From contig QCGE01000003.1 of assembly GCA_003278195.1 (NCBI GenBank), positions 1-64,000 on the forward strand: a DNA stretch of 64,000 nucleotides, read 5' to 3'. Below the pieces are notes generated by a model. It ran no database searches. It was not told where the DNA came from and saw only the letters and a list, made by a program, of their open reading frames with translations. Below are positions 9,231-18,816 of the stretch, one piece after another (position 1 is the stretch's first letter; each line of letters begins with the position of its first letter). The translations under genes and the position numbers were made by a program. This DNA comes from Prochlorococcus sp. AG-363-P08 (GTDB lineage: Bacteria; Cyanobacteriota; Cyanobacteriia; PCC-6307; Cyanobiaceae).

Positions 9231-9926
9231 ATGACTACTGGACTTGACTCCAGCCTAAATCCAGAGTCCCAAGACCCCTATGAGCTTCTTGGACTGGATC
9301 AAGGTGCCAGTTTTGATGAAGTTCAGAAGGCTAGGGATGAAAAGCTTAAAGAGGTAGGTGAAGACCCACAAGCCAGAGCAAGAATTGAAGCTTCTTTTGA
9401 TAGGGTTCTAATGGCAAGTCTTAAGCAGCGACAGCAAGGGAATTTAAGTACGGCAGCAGAAAATGCATCTAAAAAAGAGGAAGTAATCGCAAATAATTCA
9501 TCTCTTACTACAGGGGTTAATTCTTTGTTCTCAAGGTTTGGAGCAAAGGGAGCTACCAAGTCATCTACCGGCTTTATTAATTTGGTCCCAAGCTTTGCTT
9601 TGGTTGAGGGACAGGGTTTATTGGTTCGTTTCGTATTTGGATTAATAGCCTTTGCGCTTTTACTCGTAACCAATTCCGCAAGTGTGGACTTGATTTTGCC
9701 ATTATGCTTGCTTGGCACCTTGATTAGCCAAATCAAGAGAGGACGTCCTGTAGTTTCTTCTTTGGGATGGAGTGTTGTATCTTTGTCGATAGGTTTAATG
9801 CTTGGAAGTATTCTTTATAAAGTATGTATTTCTCAATATGGTGAACAATTAATCTTTACTCATGATCAGATTCAAGCCATACCTGCAGTGTTGATTCTAT
9901 GGCTTGCCTCATTGTTTATTGACTAA
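9231..9926 (+). CDS. CPP1-like J-domain membrane protein (DUF3353)
   Basis: This 231-residue protein has a J-like domain at residues about 16-65 (DPYELLGLDQGASFDEVQKARDE) and then three or four C-terminal membrane segments from about residue 120. The HPD triad of true DnaJ proteins is missing. This arrangement matches the cyanobacterial and plastid CPP1/cell-growth-defect-factor family; the plant member is reported to stabilise light-dependent protochlorophyllide oxidoreductase. By family it could be a membrane-bound holdase linked to chlorophyll synthesis. The gene is convergent with hslO with no gap. Confidence 0.8.
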   Translation: MTTGLDSSLNPESQDPYELLGLDQGASFDEVQKARDEKLKEVGEDPQARARIEASFDRVLMASLKQRQQGNLSTAAENASKKEEVIANNSSLTTGVNSLFSRFGAKGATKSSTGFINLVPSFALVEGQGLLVRFVFGLIAFALLLVTNSASVDLILPLCLLGTLISQIKRGRPVVSSLGWSVVSLSIGLMLGSILYKVCISQYGEQLIFTHDQIQAIPAVLILWLASLFID

Positions 9927-10838
9927 TTAAATGTTATCTATAAGCTCTTTTAGTTCATCCTTCTCTATATTGTATATTTTACTGCAGAAATGACATTTTA
10001 ACTCTGCCTTACCCTCTTCTTCTAATATAGATGTAAGTTCTTCTTTCCCAAGCAAAATTAGTGCAGCCAAACTCTTTTCCCTTTTACATCTGCATGCAAA
10101 CCTGATTCTTTGTGATCTTTCTTCCTCTATATTTATTTCTGGATCTAGGTCAGGAAATACTTCTTTTAGAAGCTGTCTCGGCTCTTGCTTGTGAATAAAA
10201 AGCTTCTCACTAAAATTTTTAATCTCTTCACAACGTTCTTCTAAAAGATCAACTAATAATGGCTCATGTTCTGCCTTTGGTAGTACCTGTACAAGTAATC
10301 CTCCTGAACAATGAACATTATCTCGATCAATTTTCTCACCTACAAAAACTGCAGAAGGAATTTGTTCAGAATGTATTAAATATGATGCGACATCTTCACC
10401 TATTCCACCTTGTACAATCTCGACTGTGCTATTAAAAGGTTCGCCCTTTCCCTCATCTTTTATAACATTTAAGTATCCATTTCCAGTGGCTGATTTGAAG
10501 TCAAATTCATATTTCCCATTCAGATTCTTTATTAAGTCTAATTCCAGACTTGGATTGCCTACATATCCCCGCACTGTTCCGTCTCTGCCTGCATCAACCA
10601 ATAGTCCTTTTATTGGACCATCTGATCTGATTTTTAGATTTACTCTTCCATGATTGATTTTCATGGAGCTTGCTAGCAGCAATCCTGCTGACATTGCTCT
10701 CCCGAGTAAAACGGTCGTTAAATAGGAGAGATTATGCAGAGCTCTTGCTGTTTTGGTTGTCTCTGTAGTAATTACTGCTATTAGGCGAATCCCACCTTGT
10801 GCCGCGGTAGCTCTTACTAGTTGGTCGTGCATGCCCAT
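9927..10838 (-). CDS. hslO: redox-regulated chaperone Hsp33
   Basis: This 303-residue Hsp33 holdase becomes active when zinc is lost on oxidation. The four zinc ligands are visible as CRC (Cys249, Cys251) and CHFC (Cys282, Cys285), the CxC/CxxC layout of the family. The N-terminal body begins [18 protein letters not shown] as expected. It protects proteins during oxidative stress in the cytoplasm. The ABC ATPase gene ends upstream with only 7 bases between, so the two are likely one transcript starting before 11484. Confidence 0.95.
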   Translation of the reverse strand: MGMHDQLVRATAAQGGIRLIAVITTETTKTARALHNLSYLTTVLLGRAMSAGLLLASSMKINHGRVNLKIRSDGPIKGLLVDAGRDGTVRGYVGNPSLELDLIKNLNGKYEFDFKSATGNGYLNVIKDEGKGEPFNSTVEIVQGGIGEDVASYLIHSEQIPSAVFVGEKIDRDNVHCSGGLLVQVLPKAEHEPLLVDLLEERCEEIKNFSEKLFIHKQEPRQLLKEVFPDLDPEINIEEERSQRIRFACRCKREKSLAALILLGKEELTSILEEEGKAELKCHFCSKIYNIEKDELKELIDNI

Positions 10839-10845
10839 TGGGATC

Positions 10846-11484
10846 TTAATTTAAACTAGTCATTTCTGATAACTTTCCGTACTTTAGATTGTGATTTGAG
10901 GTTTGCCAGTTTTTAAAAAGTTCGGGCTCATGAGTAACTATCATTAAAACTTTTTGTTTTGAAAGTTGTGCTAGCAAATCTAAAACTTCATTCCTAACAG
11001 ACCAATCAAGGCCAGCTGTTGGTTCATCTAAAAGTAAAATGCTTGGTTTTCTTAGAAGTTGAACTGCAAGAGCAAGCCTTCTTTGTTGACCACCGCTTAG
11101 CCTTTCCGGTGCCTGACGAAGGTCGATATTCTTTAGGCCAACTTTACTTAACGCTAATTCCTGGTCTTTGTTGCTTAGCCTTCTGTGACCCAGACGTAGT
11201 TCTTGTGCAACTGTCAGTCCAAGGAAATAACGTTCTGGAAATTGGAAAACAACACCACAAAGCCATCTTCTTTGTCTTTGATTAAGAGATTTGTTATGCC
11301 ATAAAATTTGTCCCTTCTGTGGCTTAGAAACACCACTGACTATTTCAATTAAACTCGTTTTACCTGTTCCACTTGCCCCTGCTATTACTACTGGATTCCC
11401 TTGAAATGCTTTTAGATTTATGCCATTTAGAACAGCCTTATGGCTTGTGGCTGGCTGATAATGTATGTCCTTCAACTCAAGCAT
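10846..11484 (-). CDS. ABC transporter ATP-binding protein, single-domain
   Basis: This 212-residue nucleotide-binding subunit has Walker [10 protein letters not shown] (about residues 36-44), signature [12 protein letters not shown], Walker [13 protein letters not shown] and the switch His in MIVTHEPEL. There is no membrane part and no permease next door, so its transporter is not identified. The sequence style is close to ECF/CbiO-like and to the plastid ABCI group. It precedes hslO by 7 bases on the same strand. An inverted repeat lies in its promoter region (11506-11539). Confidence 0.85.
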   Translation of the reverse strand: MLELKDIHYQPATSHKAVLNGINLKAFQGNPVVIAGASGTGKTSLIEIVSGVSKPQKGQILWHNKSLNQRQRRWLCGVVFQFPERYFLGLTVAQELRLGHRRLSNKDQELALSKVGLKNIDLRQAPERLSGGQQRRLALAVQLLRKPSILLLDEPTAGLDWSVRNEVLDLLAQLSKQKVLMIVTHEPELFKNWQTSNHNLKYGKLSEMTSLN

Positions 11485-11505
11485 TTCATGTTTTTAGAGG
11501 CTCTG

Positions 11506-11539
11506 GTTCCTAGGATAATGACTTTGAAATTCTAGGAAC
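11506..11539. promoter_or_regulatory. inverted repeat in a divergent promoter
   Basis: GTTCCTAG (11506-11513) and CTAGGAAC (11532-11539) are perfect 8-base inverted arms separated by 18 bases. They sit between the divergent ABC ATPase and DUF3531 genes. The element could be an operator for a dimeric regulator or a weak hairpin; nothing shows which. Confidence 0.3.
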
Positions 11540-11600
11540 ACGTCTTTGGAGAAGACACTTTCTGATTTTAGAGCGATCATTGAATTAACTTTTGATTTTT

Positions 11601-12044
11601 ATGAAAGTCCGTTTTCGTGAAGTAGATCCTTTCAATTGTTGGCTTTGGCTTCGCTTTGGTGATGTTCCAACCGAGGGAGAGCGTAATTACATCGATGGAA
11701 TCTTTGATAGTTGGTATGTGATAGGTCGCCTTGGCGGATTCAATTCAGAAAATTTGCAGGCTCATCAAGAGCCTAATGATTTAAGCCACGTGAATTACGA
11801 CGTTGACTTGGCAAAGTCTGTAATGCCTGCTCTGATGCATAACCTTGGGGAGCTCGAATATCAAAGGGAATGGGCGAGATGTTGGGTAGATCTTGGTACA
11901 AGTGACTCTATTTCTTTAGATATACTTATTAACTCTCTCTATCAAGTTGATAGTGATTTGGTTCAGTTAGAGGAGTTTATTGTTGGTGGTGTCAATGACG
12001 ATTGGGATATTGATAGTCACCCTGACGCTATTTTTAATTCGTAA
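11601..12044 (+). CDS. DUF3531 family protein
   Basis: The 147-residue soluble protein begins MKVRFREVDPFNCWLWLRFG and continues with the GERNYIDGIFDSWYVIGRLGG-like segment that I recognise as DUF3531, a family of cyanobacteria and plastids with no known function. ATG 11601 is preferred over TTG 11592 because the conserved sequence begins there. It lies 9 bases before rsmE on the same strand, so the two are likely co-transcribed. Confidence 0.8.
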   Translation: MKVRFREVDPFNCWLWLRFGDVPTEGERNYIDGIFDSWYVIGRLGGFNSENLQAHQEPNDLSHVNYDVDLAKSVMPALMHNLGELEYQREWARCWVDLGTSDSISLDILINSLYQVDSDLVQLEEFIVGGVNDDWDIDSHPDAIFNS

Positions 12045-12053
12045 CTTTATCCA

Positions 12054-12842
12054 TTGGCTGAACTAAGGCGCATACTTGTAAGCAAAGATAGGTTGAAAGG
12101 AATCAACCCATCAACAAGAACATTGTTATTAAATAAGTCTGAAAATCATTACCTGACAAGGGTGCTTCGCCTTTCTGTTGGTTGTGAAATTCTTATAATT
12201 GATGGTTTTGGCTGCCTTTGGAAGGCGACAATAAAAGATGAGAATAGCTTGGTTTTCTCGTCTCCTATCAATCAGCCTCTACAAAAAGAATCTAGATCTC
12301 ATCCATTACTGGGTTTAGCAGTTGCTATCCCTAAGCGTGGCTTCAAGGATATTTTAAGAATGTCATCTGAGTTAGGCGTTGATATTATTCAACCTCTAAG
12401 AGCCGAGAGATCCAGTACTAAATCAAAGGATCAACCAATAAGATGGAAAAGCATTGTTAAAGAGGCGGTAGAACAATCTGAAAGGCTTTGGCAGCCAGAA
12501 ATACTTACTAAAAAAACGGCTTCTGATTGGTTCAGTAGGCCCCATGGAAAGTCTTTTTTGGCTTTTGCTAATGCAAGGATGAACAGATCCCAGGATATTC
12601 ATTTATGGCTCCAAGAAAAGCCTTCAATGATTGATCAGATCTGGATCGCCATAGGCCCAGAAGGCGGATGGACTAAAAAGGAGGAAAAATATGCGATTTC
12701 ATCTGGATGGGAATACGTAAGCTTGGGAGATACGATTCTTACAACATCTACTGCTGCGATATCTGCTGTTTATGTCATCAGTAGCTGGAGAAGGCTCCAT
12801 GGTTTAATTGTCAATAAATCAGATAAGCCTTCTTTGCTCTAG
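12054..12842 (+). CDS. rsmE: 16S rRNA (uracil-1498-N3)-methyltransferase
   Basis: This 262-residue SPOUT-class enzyme methylates U1498 of 16S rRNA. The N-terminal PUA-like domain includes HYLTRVLRL, and the C-terminal trefoil knot shows IAIGPEGGWTKKEE and SLGDTILTTSTAAISAV, the SAM-binding signatures of RsmE. The start is TTG 12054, 9 bases after the DUF3531 stop. Length is typical (about 240-260). Confidence 0.92.
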   Translation: MAELRRILVSKDRLKGINPSTRTLLLNKSENHYLTRVLRLSVGCEILIIDGFGCLWKATIKDENSLVFSSPINQPLQKESRSHPLLGLAVAIPKRGFKDILRMSSELGVDIIQPLRAERSSTKSKDQPIRWKSIVKEAVEQSERLWQPEILTKKTASDWFSRPHGKSFLAFANARMNRSQDIHLWLQEKPSMIDQIWIAIGPEGGWTKKEEKYAISSGWEYVSLGDTILTTSTAAISAVYVISSWRRLHGLIVNKSDKPSLL

Positions 12843-12860
12843 TATCTTAACTATTTACTT

Positions 12861-13607
12861 ATGTCTTTATCCTTCCTGATTAGTAGTCAATGGCTCTTAG
12901 CCTTTTTAATAAACATAGTATTGATTACCTGTGCACAACGAACACCTTTATTAACTACTAGAGGTTGGCTTCATGCAGCAACTCTTGGAACAATATTATA
13001 TGGATGCTTAGGTTTGGAAGGCTGGTTATACGTAGTCATATATTTATTGTTTGGATATTTAGTTACGAAAGTTGGTTTTGAATATAAGAAATCTCTTGGC
13101 TTAGCAGAGGGAAGAGGAGGAAGAAGAGGACCTGAGAATGTTTGGGGATCTGCGTTTGTTGGAGCAATATTAGCTCTTATGATAGCTGCTAATATGGGAG
13201 ATTACTCTTTGCTAATAATTGGTTTTTCAGCTAGCTTTTCTGCAAAACTAGCAGATACATTTGGGAGTGAAATTGGTAAGAGATGGGGGAACTCTGCCTT
13301 CTTAATTACTAATTTCAAAAAAGTTCCAGTTGGAACCGATGGGGCAATAAGTTTAGAAGGCACATTTGCCAGTTTATTTGGAAGTTTTTTAATGACAACA
13401 TCCGCTTGTGCATTATCATTAATACCTATTGGGATAACCTTCGTAGTTGTATTCATCTCTGGGTTCTTAGCTACACTAGCTGAGAGCTTTATTGGAGCAT
13501 TTTTTCAAGAAAGACATTCTTGGCTTTCAAATGAATTGGTTAATGGCCTGCAAACTTTTATAGGCGCATTATTGGCAATGATACTTTCAAAGGCTTTATT
13601 TCTTTGA
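12861..13607 (+). CDS. DUF92/VTE6-like phytyl-phosphate kinase family membrane protein
   Basis: This 248-residue polytopic protein belongs to DUF92 (TIGR00297 group). It has about six to seven membrane segments, the loop AEGRGGRRGPENVWGSA at about residues 84-100, and SAKLADTFGSEIGKRWG followed by VPVGTDGAISLEGT, all typical of this family. The plant and Synechocystis members (VTE6) phosphorylate phytyl phosphate to phytyl diphosphate, recycling chlorophyll phytol into tocopherol or chlorophyll. The assignment is by family; other DUF92 members may use other polyprenols. The gene follows rsmE by 18 bases. Confidence 0.8.
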   Translation: MSLSFLISSQWLLAFLINIVLITCAQRTPLLTTRGWLHAATLGTILYGCLGLEGWLYVVIYLLFGYLVTKVGFEYKKSLGLAEGRGGRRGPENVWGSAFVGAILALMIAANMGDYSLLIIGFSASFSAKLADTFGSEIGKRWGNSAFLITNFKKVPVGTDGAISLEGTFASLFGSFLMTTSACALSLIPIGITFVVVFISGFLATLAESFIGAFFQERHSWLSNELVNGLQTFIGALLAMILSKALFL

Positions 13608-13659
13608 TTAATATTTTAGAGTCTATTTATTTATTTAGTTTTAGCTTGAGAAAAAGTCT

Positions 13660-14304
13660 CTAATTATTTGCCCAGTTATTTAATGAATGCCACGACAAAA
13701 CTTTTCTATATAGCCAATTATGACCTTCTTCGTTTAAATGAATACCGTCTAATTCAATAAGGCTTTGCCAATGAGGACTTGAGATCATGGCCTTATGGAT
13801 TGGCATAAAGGGAACATCGGCTTCTAAACAGGCTGCTTCTATTTGGGCCTCATATGCAGATCCAGCTTCATTTGTAAACCACAGGCAGCCTGCATATGGC
13901 ATAGATTTTTCTATAACCGGATTTATTCCCATAACAAATACTTCAGCTTCTTTTGCCATTTCTTTTAGCAGCTGTTTAAGTCCAAATCGATATGCTTCCA
14001 TAGTTAGCTGGGGTCGACCGTCAATTCTTCCAATTCGGGCAGAGTCATTAAGGCCTATGCATAAAAGTATTCCTTCAGGATTTTTACGTCTTAGTTCACC
14101 TCGCACTTGCCACTCACGTTTCCACCGGAGAGCAACTCTTTCTAAACCATCTCCGCGTATTCCTAAAGGGTAAATAACTGGAGCGTTAGGTTTAGACATC
14201 CAATCTCTTCTTAGTCTTTCGCACCATCCTCCACCAACGGGGTCATTCCAACCAAGTACCCCACTATCACCAATGACTATAAGTTTTTTTGGGACTATGG
14301 ACAT
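13660..14304 (-). CDS. SGNH/GDSL-type hydrolase
   Basis: The 214-residue protein shows the block I nucleophile motif VIGDSGVLGW (Ser near residue 14), a block III-like ILLCIGLNDSA, and the block V DGIHLNEEGHNW with Asp and His of the catalytic triad near its C-terminus. There is no signal peptide, so it is probably cytoplasmic. The substrate (ester, lipid or glycan acetyl) cannot be told. It is convergent with the DUF92 gene and 25 bases downstream of phnE on the same strand. Confidence 0.85.
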   Translation of the reverse strand: MSIVPKKLIVIGDSGVLGWNDPVGGGWCERLRRDWMSKPNAPVIYPLGIRGDGLERVALRWKREWQVRGELRRKNPEGILLCIGLNDSARIGRIDGRPQLTMEAYRFGLKQLLKEMAKEAEVFVMGINPVIEKSMPYAGCLWFTNEAGSAYEAQIEAACLEADVPFMPIHKAMISSPHWQSLIELDGIHLNEEGHNWLYRKVLSWHSLNNWANN

Positions 14305-14329
14305 CTATTGAGGTCTCTTTCTTAGAGTT

Positions 14330-15871
14330 TCAACCAAGTGAAAACTCCCACTGAGTTCTATCATTAAGCCAGTGATCTCGTAATTTGTCTGATATTAGCT
14401 CTCCAGCAATAGTTAATGTTGAGTAAATACAAACCAAAATAATCAGTTGATTCCAGTCGAAAGAACTTAATGATTCTATTATTTGCCAGCCAAGCCCTGT
14501 TCCTCCAATTAGTCCTACAATAGATGTTTCCCTTAGTAAAACATCAGTTCTATAAGCAGAATAGGCTAGATATCTGTTACTCTGTTTGCTAAAAATTCCA
14601 TATAACCAAACAGTTCTTGCGTCTGCACCAGTAGCCAAAATTGAGTATTTATTAGAAGAGTCATCGTTTTTGATGCTCTCTTTTAACAATCTTCCTAATA
14701 TTCCTACATTATGACATCCTAGTGCTAATGCTCCAACTGCAATACTAGGAAAGGTAGTTAACTGTATTAATAATGCAGTTAATGGGGGAGGTATTAGACG
14801 AAGGAAAAACCAGACAATTGTTTGTACTCTTTTCCCATTTTTACCTGGCCATAAAAACATAATTAACGGTGGAATACCTATTGCAATCCCCGCTGATAAC
14901 ACTGTCAAGATAAGTGTCCTAGAAATTAGGTTTAAAATAGGCAATTCATAAAAGGCAGTTTTTAATTCTTGGCTTGATGGAAATGGAATTGGATGCCAAC
15001 CAATAGTTCCAAAGTTGACAAGATTTTCGTTGGAAAATAAAATTGGGATTAATAATAATATAGGCAATATAAATATTGCCAAGTATCTTAACTCTTTGAC
15101 CGTTAATTCTTGAGATGATTTATTTATTAGTGCCTCTATTAAAAACATTAATGCTGCAAGAAACCATAATGATGTCCACATTTCATTGAACTCTAAAGAT
15201 TTTAGTGTTAGTTCAAGTTCAGTACCAATTCCACCCATTCCAAATATTCCAAGTATTACTGCCCCTCTAAATGTACATTCAAGTCTATATCCAAAATAAC
15301 TTACCATTGTTGGGATTAACTTAAATAGTAATGCTGTAAGTAGAGCACTTAAAGGCGTTGCACCAGAATTCCTAATAGCAAGAAGAGGCTTGGTATCAAA
15401 GTTGTCAATTTGGTCACTTATAACTCGAGCATTGATTGCGCTATATGGGATTACCAATGCAATGATAGAAACCCATATACTTAATCCTACAAGTTGAATT
15501 ATTAATAAGCCCCAGATTAATTCATGTACAGATCTTGGTATGCATAGTAAGCAACGTATTACTCTCGAAATTATTTCTTCTCCAAAAGTAGCTCGGCTAA
15601 CTATTCTTGAACTTAAGATACCGAGAAAAAGTCCAATTATCGAACTTAAACCCCAGCTTATTGATGTGGTAAATAATGTTAACTTTAGTCCATTTATGGC
15701 TGCTTTTATTACAAGAGGATCAACTGACGGGGTTATAGCTGAATAAGCAAAGTCTAAAATCAATGAAGATCCTCCGGCATGAAATGTTGATATAAGCTTT
15801 GCTATTACACCCAAAATTGCTATTGATGGAATTATTGCAATTATTGGACTAGTTATATGTAACTTTCTCAT
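14330..15871 (-). CDS. phnE: phosphonate/phosphite ABC permease, two fused domains
   Basis: This 513-residue polytopic protein contains two binding-protein-dependent permease domains in tandem. The first has the cytoplasmic loop near ISDQIDNFDTKPLLAIRNSGA; the second has LGRLLKESI, ATGADARTVWLYG and ETSIVGLIGGTGLGWQI. Many PhnE proteins are single-domain, so this is a fused form. It is the last gene of phnD-phnC-phnE; its start overlaps the phnC stop by 4 bases, showing coupled translation. The cargo could be phosphonate or phosphite. No C-P lyase or phosphite dehydrogenase gene lies nearby. Confidence 0.88.
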   Translation of the reverse strand: MRKLHITSPIIAIIPSIAILGVIAKLISTFHAGGSSLILDFAYSAITPSVDPLVIKAAINGLKLTLFTTSISWGLSSIIGLFLGILSSRIVSRATFGEEIISRVIRCLLCIPRSVHELIWGLLIIQLVGLSIWVSIIALVIPYSAINARVISDQIDNFDTKPLLAIRNSGATPLSALLTALLFKLIPTMVSYFGYRLECTFRGAVILGIFGMGGIGTELELTLKSLEFNEMWTSLWFLAALMFLIEALINKSSQELTVKELRYLAIFILPILLLIPILFSNENLVNFGTIGWHPIPFPSSQELKTAFYELPILNLISRTLILTVLSAGIAIGIPPLIMFLWPGKNGKRVQTIVWFFLRLIPPPLTALLIQLTTFPSIAVGALALGCHNVGILGRLLKESIKNDDSSNKYSILATGADARTVWLYGIFSKQSNRYLAYSAYRTDVLLRETSIVGLIGGTGLGWQIIESLSSFDWNQLIILVCIYSTLTIAGELISDKLRDHWLNDRTQWEFSLG

Positions 15872-16611
15872 TCTATATATATAGATTCTAAATCTTTTTC
15901 TTTTATATCTTTAACTTTCTCATCCATAACTATCTCTCCTTTATTTATTGCTATTACTCTATCAAAAAGAGAAATTAGCTCTGGTCTATGCAAGCTTATT
16001 AATACTGTTTTTGCGGTAATTATCTCATCTAAGGAATTATCCCTGTTTAAGAGGATTCTTAGTCCCAGTTCTACTAGCTTTGGATCTAAGTTTGAGAATG
16101 GTTCATCAGCGAAGATTATTTCTGGTCTTTGTCGTAATAACCTAGCGATTGCAACTCTTTGCCTTTGCCCTCCTGAGAGTTCGCTAACTCTAGAAAATAT
16201 TAATTCTTCAGAAAGTTCAACAACTCTCATGAGTCTAAGACATTCTTCGACATCTAATTCACTAATTAAATTTTTAATTGCCCATAAACTTCCATGTCTT
16301 GCTAGTGCGCCAGAATTTATGTTCTGATTTACATTCAACTCTTCAACAAGTCTATGGTCTTGCCAGAGTGTCCCAATTTTTACTTTTTGTTTAGTGCTTA
16401 AGGATTTTATGGCAAAATCTTCGATAATCACTTCTCCATTATCTGGAGAAATAATTCCATTCGCTGTGGAAATTAAACTTGTCTTTCCAGCCCCACTTTT
16501 GCCAACAAGAGCAACTCTCTCTCCATTGTAAATTTTAAGGCTTATGTCCTTTAAACGATAATTATGAACACCTTTTAAGCTTACATTGATAAGCTTTATT
16601 TTAGCCTTCAC
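15868..16611 (-). CDS. phnC: phosphonate/phosphite ABC ATPase
   Basis: This 247-residue ATPase has Walker A ALVGKSGAGKTSL, signature SELSGGQRQRVAIARLL, Walker B IIFADEPFSNLDP and the switch His in VLISLHRPEL. It overlaps both neighbours by 4 bases (phnD upstream, phnE downstream), so the three are a tight operon. It powers uptake of the ligand bound by PhnD. The assignment rests on the operon as much as on the sequence. Confidence 0.9.
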   Translation of the reverse strand: MKAKIKLINVSLKGVHNYRLKDISLKIYNGERVALVGKSGAGKTSLISTANGIISPDNGEVIIEDFAIKSLSTKQKVKIGTLWQDHRLVEELNVNQNINSGALARHGSLWAIKNLISELDVEECLRLMRVVELSEELIFSRVSELSGGQRQRVAIARLLRQRPEIIFADEPFSNLDPKLVELGLRILLNRDNSLDEIITAKTVLISLHRPELISLFDRVIAINKGEIVMDEKVKDIKEKDLESIYIE

Positions 16612-17513
16612 TTTATTTTTCCTAATTCTCTACCAATCTGTTCGATCTTACTGTAATCTTTCTCAGAAGCTCTCACAAACCTCTTCGCTCCAAATAAATC
16701 TAATACTTTACGCTGCGATTCTGATTTGTTGGCTTTCATTCCTATGAAAAATATTTTAAGTTTATCAGTGAAACCATTACCAAATCTTTCATCTAAATTA
16801 GGTTGTGCAAGCCAGTGATAGTCATGGTAAGTAGGAGTTCTCCATATAACTTTAATTTTACTTATTGGGATTCGTTTTTCCTTTTTATTTATTTTCCAAA
16901 CTTGCTCATTAAGAGCCCCGACCTCATATGAACCACTTTGAACTAGTGCAATTGTTGTGTCATGACTACCACTAAACCCTGGACTCCTACCTGCAAATTC
17001 ATTAATTTTTACCCCAGCTTGCTTTAGGAAGTACTGGGGCATAAGTCTACCTGATGTTGAGTTTTGCGATCCGAAAGTAAATCTCTTTCCTTTTAGTAAG
17101 TTTAAATCTTCCATTGTCCTGATTTGTTTTAATTCACTTGATTTATTTGCTATAAAGACAGATCTAAATTTTGAATCTATATCTCTCTGAGCTATCACTT
17201 TGGCGCCAGGCCGTTGATTCCTTGCTTGTACTCCTGTTAACCCACCAAACCATATAAGATCTATACTTCCAGTCCTAAATGCACTAACAGCAGCGGTATA
17301 ATTTGTCACTGGAATGTATTTTACTGGTACCTTTAATTCGTTTTCTATCTCTTTAGATAAAAGATTAAATAGTCTGTTAAGCCTTTCAGGACTTTGATCG
17401 GGGATTGCACCTATAGATAACCTTTGCTGTGCAATTGTTTTGGGTGATGATCCGACTATCAATATGACTAATGAGTAACATGTCAATTTCTTTATTTGAT
17501 TTTGAATATCCAT
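16608..17513 (-). CDS. phnD: phosphonate/phosphite periplasmic binding protein
   Basis: This 301-residue protein of the PhnD/PtxB type has an N-terminal secretion signal (LTCYSLVILIVGSSPKTIAQQ). Family marks follow: SIGAIPDQSPERL, the region AVSAFRTGSIDLIWFGGLT, FTFGSQNSTSGRLMPQYFLK and GSHDTTIALVQSGSYEVGALN, where the ligand-binding Ser/Thr cluster is expected. It is the first gene of the phnDCE operon. Prochlorococcus carries such systems for scavenging phosphite, methylphosphonate or phosphate analogues; specificity cannot be read from sequence here. Confidence 0.9.
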   Translation of the reverse strand: MDIQNQIKKLTCYSLVILIVGSSPKTIAQQRLSIGAIPDQSPERLNRLFNLLSKEIENELKVPVKYIPVTNYTAAVSAFRTGSIDLIWFGGLTGVQARNQRPGAKVIAQRDIDSKFRSVFIANKSSELKQIRTMEDLNLLKGKRFTFGSQNSTSGRLMPQYFLKQAGVKINEFAGRSPGFSGSHDTTIALVQSGSYEVGALNEQVWKINKKEKRIPISKIKVIWRTPTYHDYHWLAQPNLDERFGNGFTDKLKIFFIGMKANKSESQRKVLDLFGAKRFVRASEKDYSKIEQIGRELGKIK

Positions 17514-17539
17514 AGTTGTTTTCTATTAAGGTTAGAGGA

Positions 17540-18724
17540 CTAACTCAATATATTATCAATACTCATCTTTAATCTGTAAAGTCCATCTTTAATCTTTTCT
17601 GGGGAAACTGCACAGGATAATCTTATGCATCTGTCATCACCAAATGCAATACCTGGGACAATCGCTAGCCCTGTTTTCTCAAGGGCGTTTTTACAAAATT
17701 CGACTGAACCACAACAGTTTTGAGGTAGTTCTGGAAATGCATAAAAGGCCCCTTTGGGTTTAACCAAGTTAAAACCACTTATTTCTTTTATACCATTTGA
17801 TAGAAGTAACCTTCTATCGCTATAGCTTCTTGCCATTTCAATTAAGCATCTTTTTGATCCCCTCAGTGCTGCGAGTGCACCCTTCTGAGCAAAACTACAT
17901 ACATTACTAGTACTTTGACTTTGTAGTGCTATTGCAGCTTTTACAATTTTAGAATTTCCTGATAGATAGCCAACTCGCCACCCTGTCATTGCCCAGCCTT
18001 TTGCAAATCCGTTTACTGTAAAAACTCTATCGGATAAGTCAGGTGCAACTTCAGCAAAACTAGTATGTTGCTGATCATCATCTATTAAGAACTCATAGAT
18101 TTCATCACTCATCAGAAAGATATTTGGGTGGCATCTAAGAATTTCAGCAATAGCCTCCATTTCTTGTTTTTGCATTACTCTTCCAGTTGGGTTTCCAGGG
18201 GAATTTAAAATCAATAATTTGGTTTTTTTAGTAATGGAATTCTTAAAACCTTCAATATCAAAAGTGAATCCCGTTAATGGGGATGATGGAAGATATCTAA
18301 TAGTTGCTCCAGCCAGTTTTGCCATTGCTGGATAACTAAGCCAGTATGGAGAAGGTATTAGGACTTCATCACCTTGTTCCAGGAGTACTTGGAACAGATT
18401 ATAAATAGCTTGTTTCCCACCGTTTGTTACTAATACTTGTGAGGAATCTGTAGCAACATTGTTTACCGTAGTTATTTTTTCTGCAATTGCTTCTCTTAAT
18501 TCAGGATCCCCTGCTACAGGACCATATCTAGTTATGCCATCTTTTAAAGCTCTTACAGCTGCCTCAATAATGAAATTTGGAGTATTAAAGTCTGGCTCTC
18601 CTGCACTAAGGCTGCAAATATCGCGGCCTTGTGCAGCAAGTTCTTTGGCTCTGGCATTGATCTCCAGAGTTAGAGATGGTTCAAGGGCAAATGCCCTCTC
18701 AGAGAGTAGTTTGTTTCCTGGCAT
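17540..18724 (-). CDS. aspC: aspartate aminotransferase (class I PLP)
   Basis: This 394-residue class I aminotransferase interconverts aspartate/2-oxoglutarate and oxaloacetate/glutamate using PLP. Seen are the segment SAGEPDFNTPNFI, the cofactor-contact NSPGNPTGRV, the PLP lysine in VNGFAKGWAMTGWRVGY and the C-terminal IRLSCAVS with the substrate-carboxylate Arg. ATG 18724 gives the usual family length; the frame is open to 18787. Prephenate or other amino donors remain possible, as in plant and cyanobacterial bifunctional enzymes. Confidence 0.9.
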   Translation of the reverse strand: MPGNKLLSERAFALEPSLTLEINARAKELAAQGRDICSLSAGEPDFNTPNFIIEAAVRALKDGITRYGPVAGDPELREAIAEKITTVNNVATDSSQVLVTNGGKQAIYNLFQVLLEQGDEVLIPSPYWLSYPAMAKLAGATIRYLPSSPLTGFTFDIEGFKNSITKKTKLLILNSPGNPTGRVMQKQEMEAIAEILRCHPNIFLMSDEIYEFLIDDDQQHTSFAEVAPDLSDRVFTVNGFAKGWAMTGWRVGYLSGNSKIVKAAIALQSQSTSNVCSFAQKGALAALRGSKRCLIEMARSYSDRRLLLSNGIKEISGFNLVKPKGAFYAFPELPQNCCGSVEFCKNALEKTGLAIVPGIAFGDDRCIRLSCAVSPEKIKDGLYRLKMSIDNILS

Positions 18725-18816
18725 CTGATCCACCACTTTGTAAGAGGTGGGAGTATTCAATATATCCTGCCTGATTCTCTGCCCCAAATCACATTTGTAA
18801 GTATTTGAATGCTTTT

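Noticed and set aside
17514-17560. Pho box before phnD
   Set aside because: CTTAAT-like words occur, but not as the spaced direct repeats expected for a PhoB-type site.
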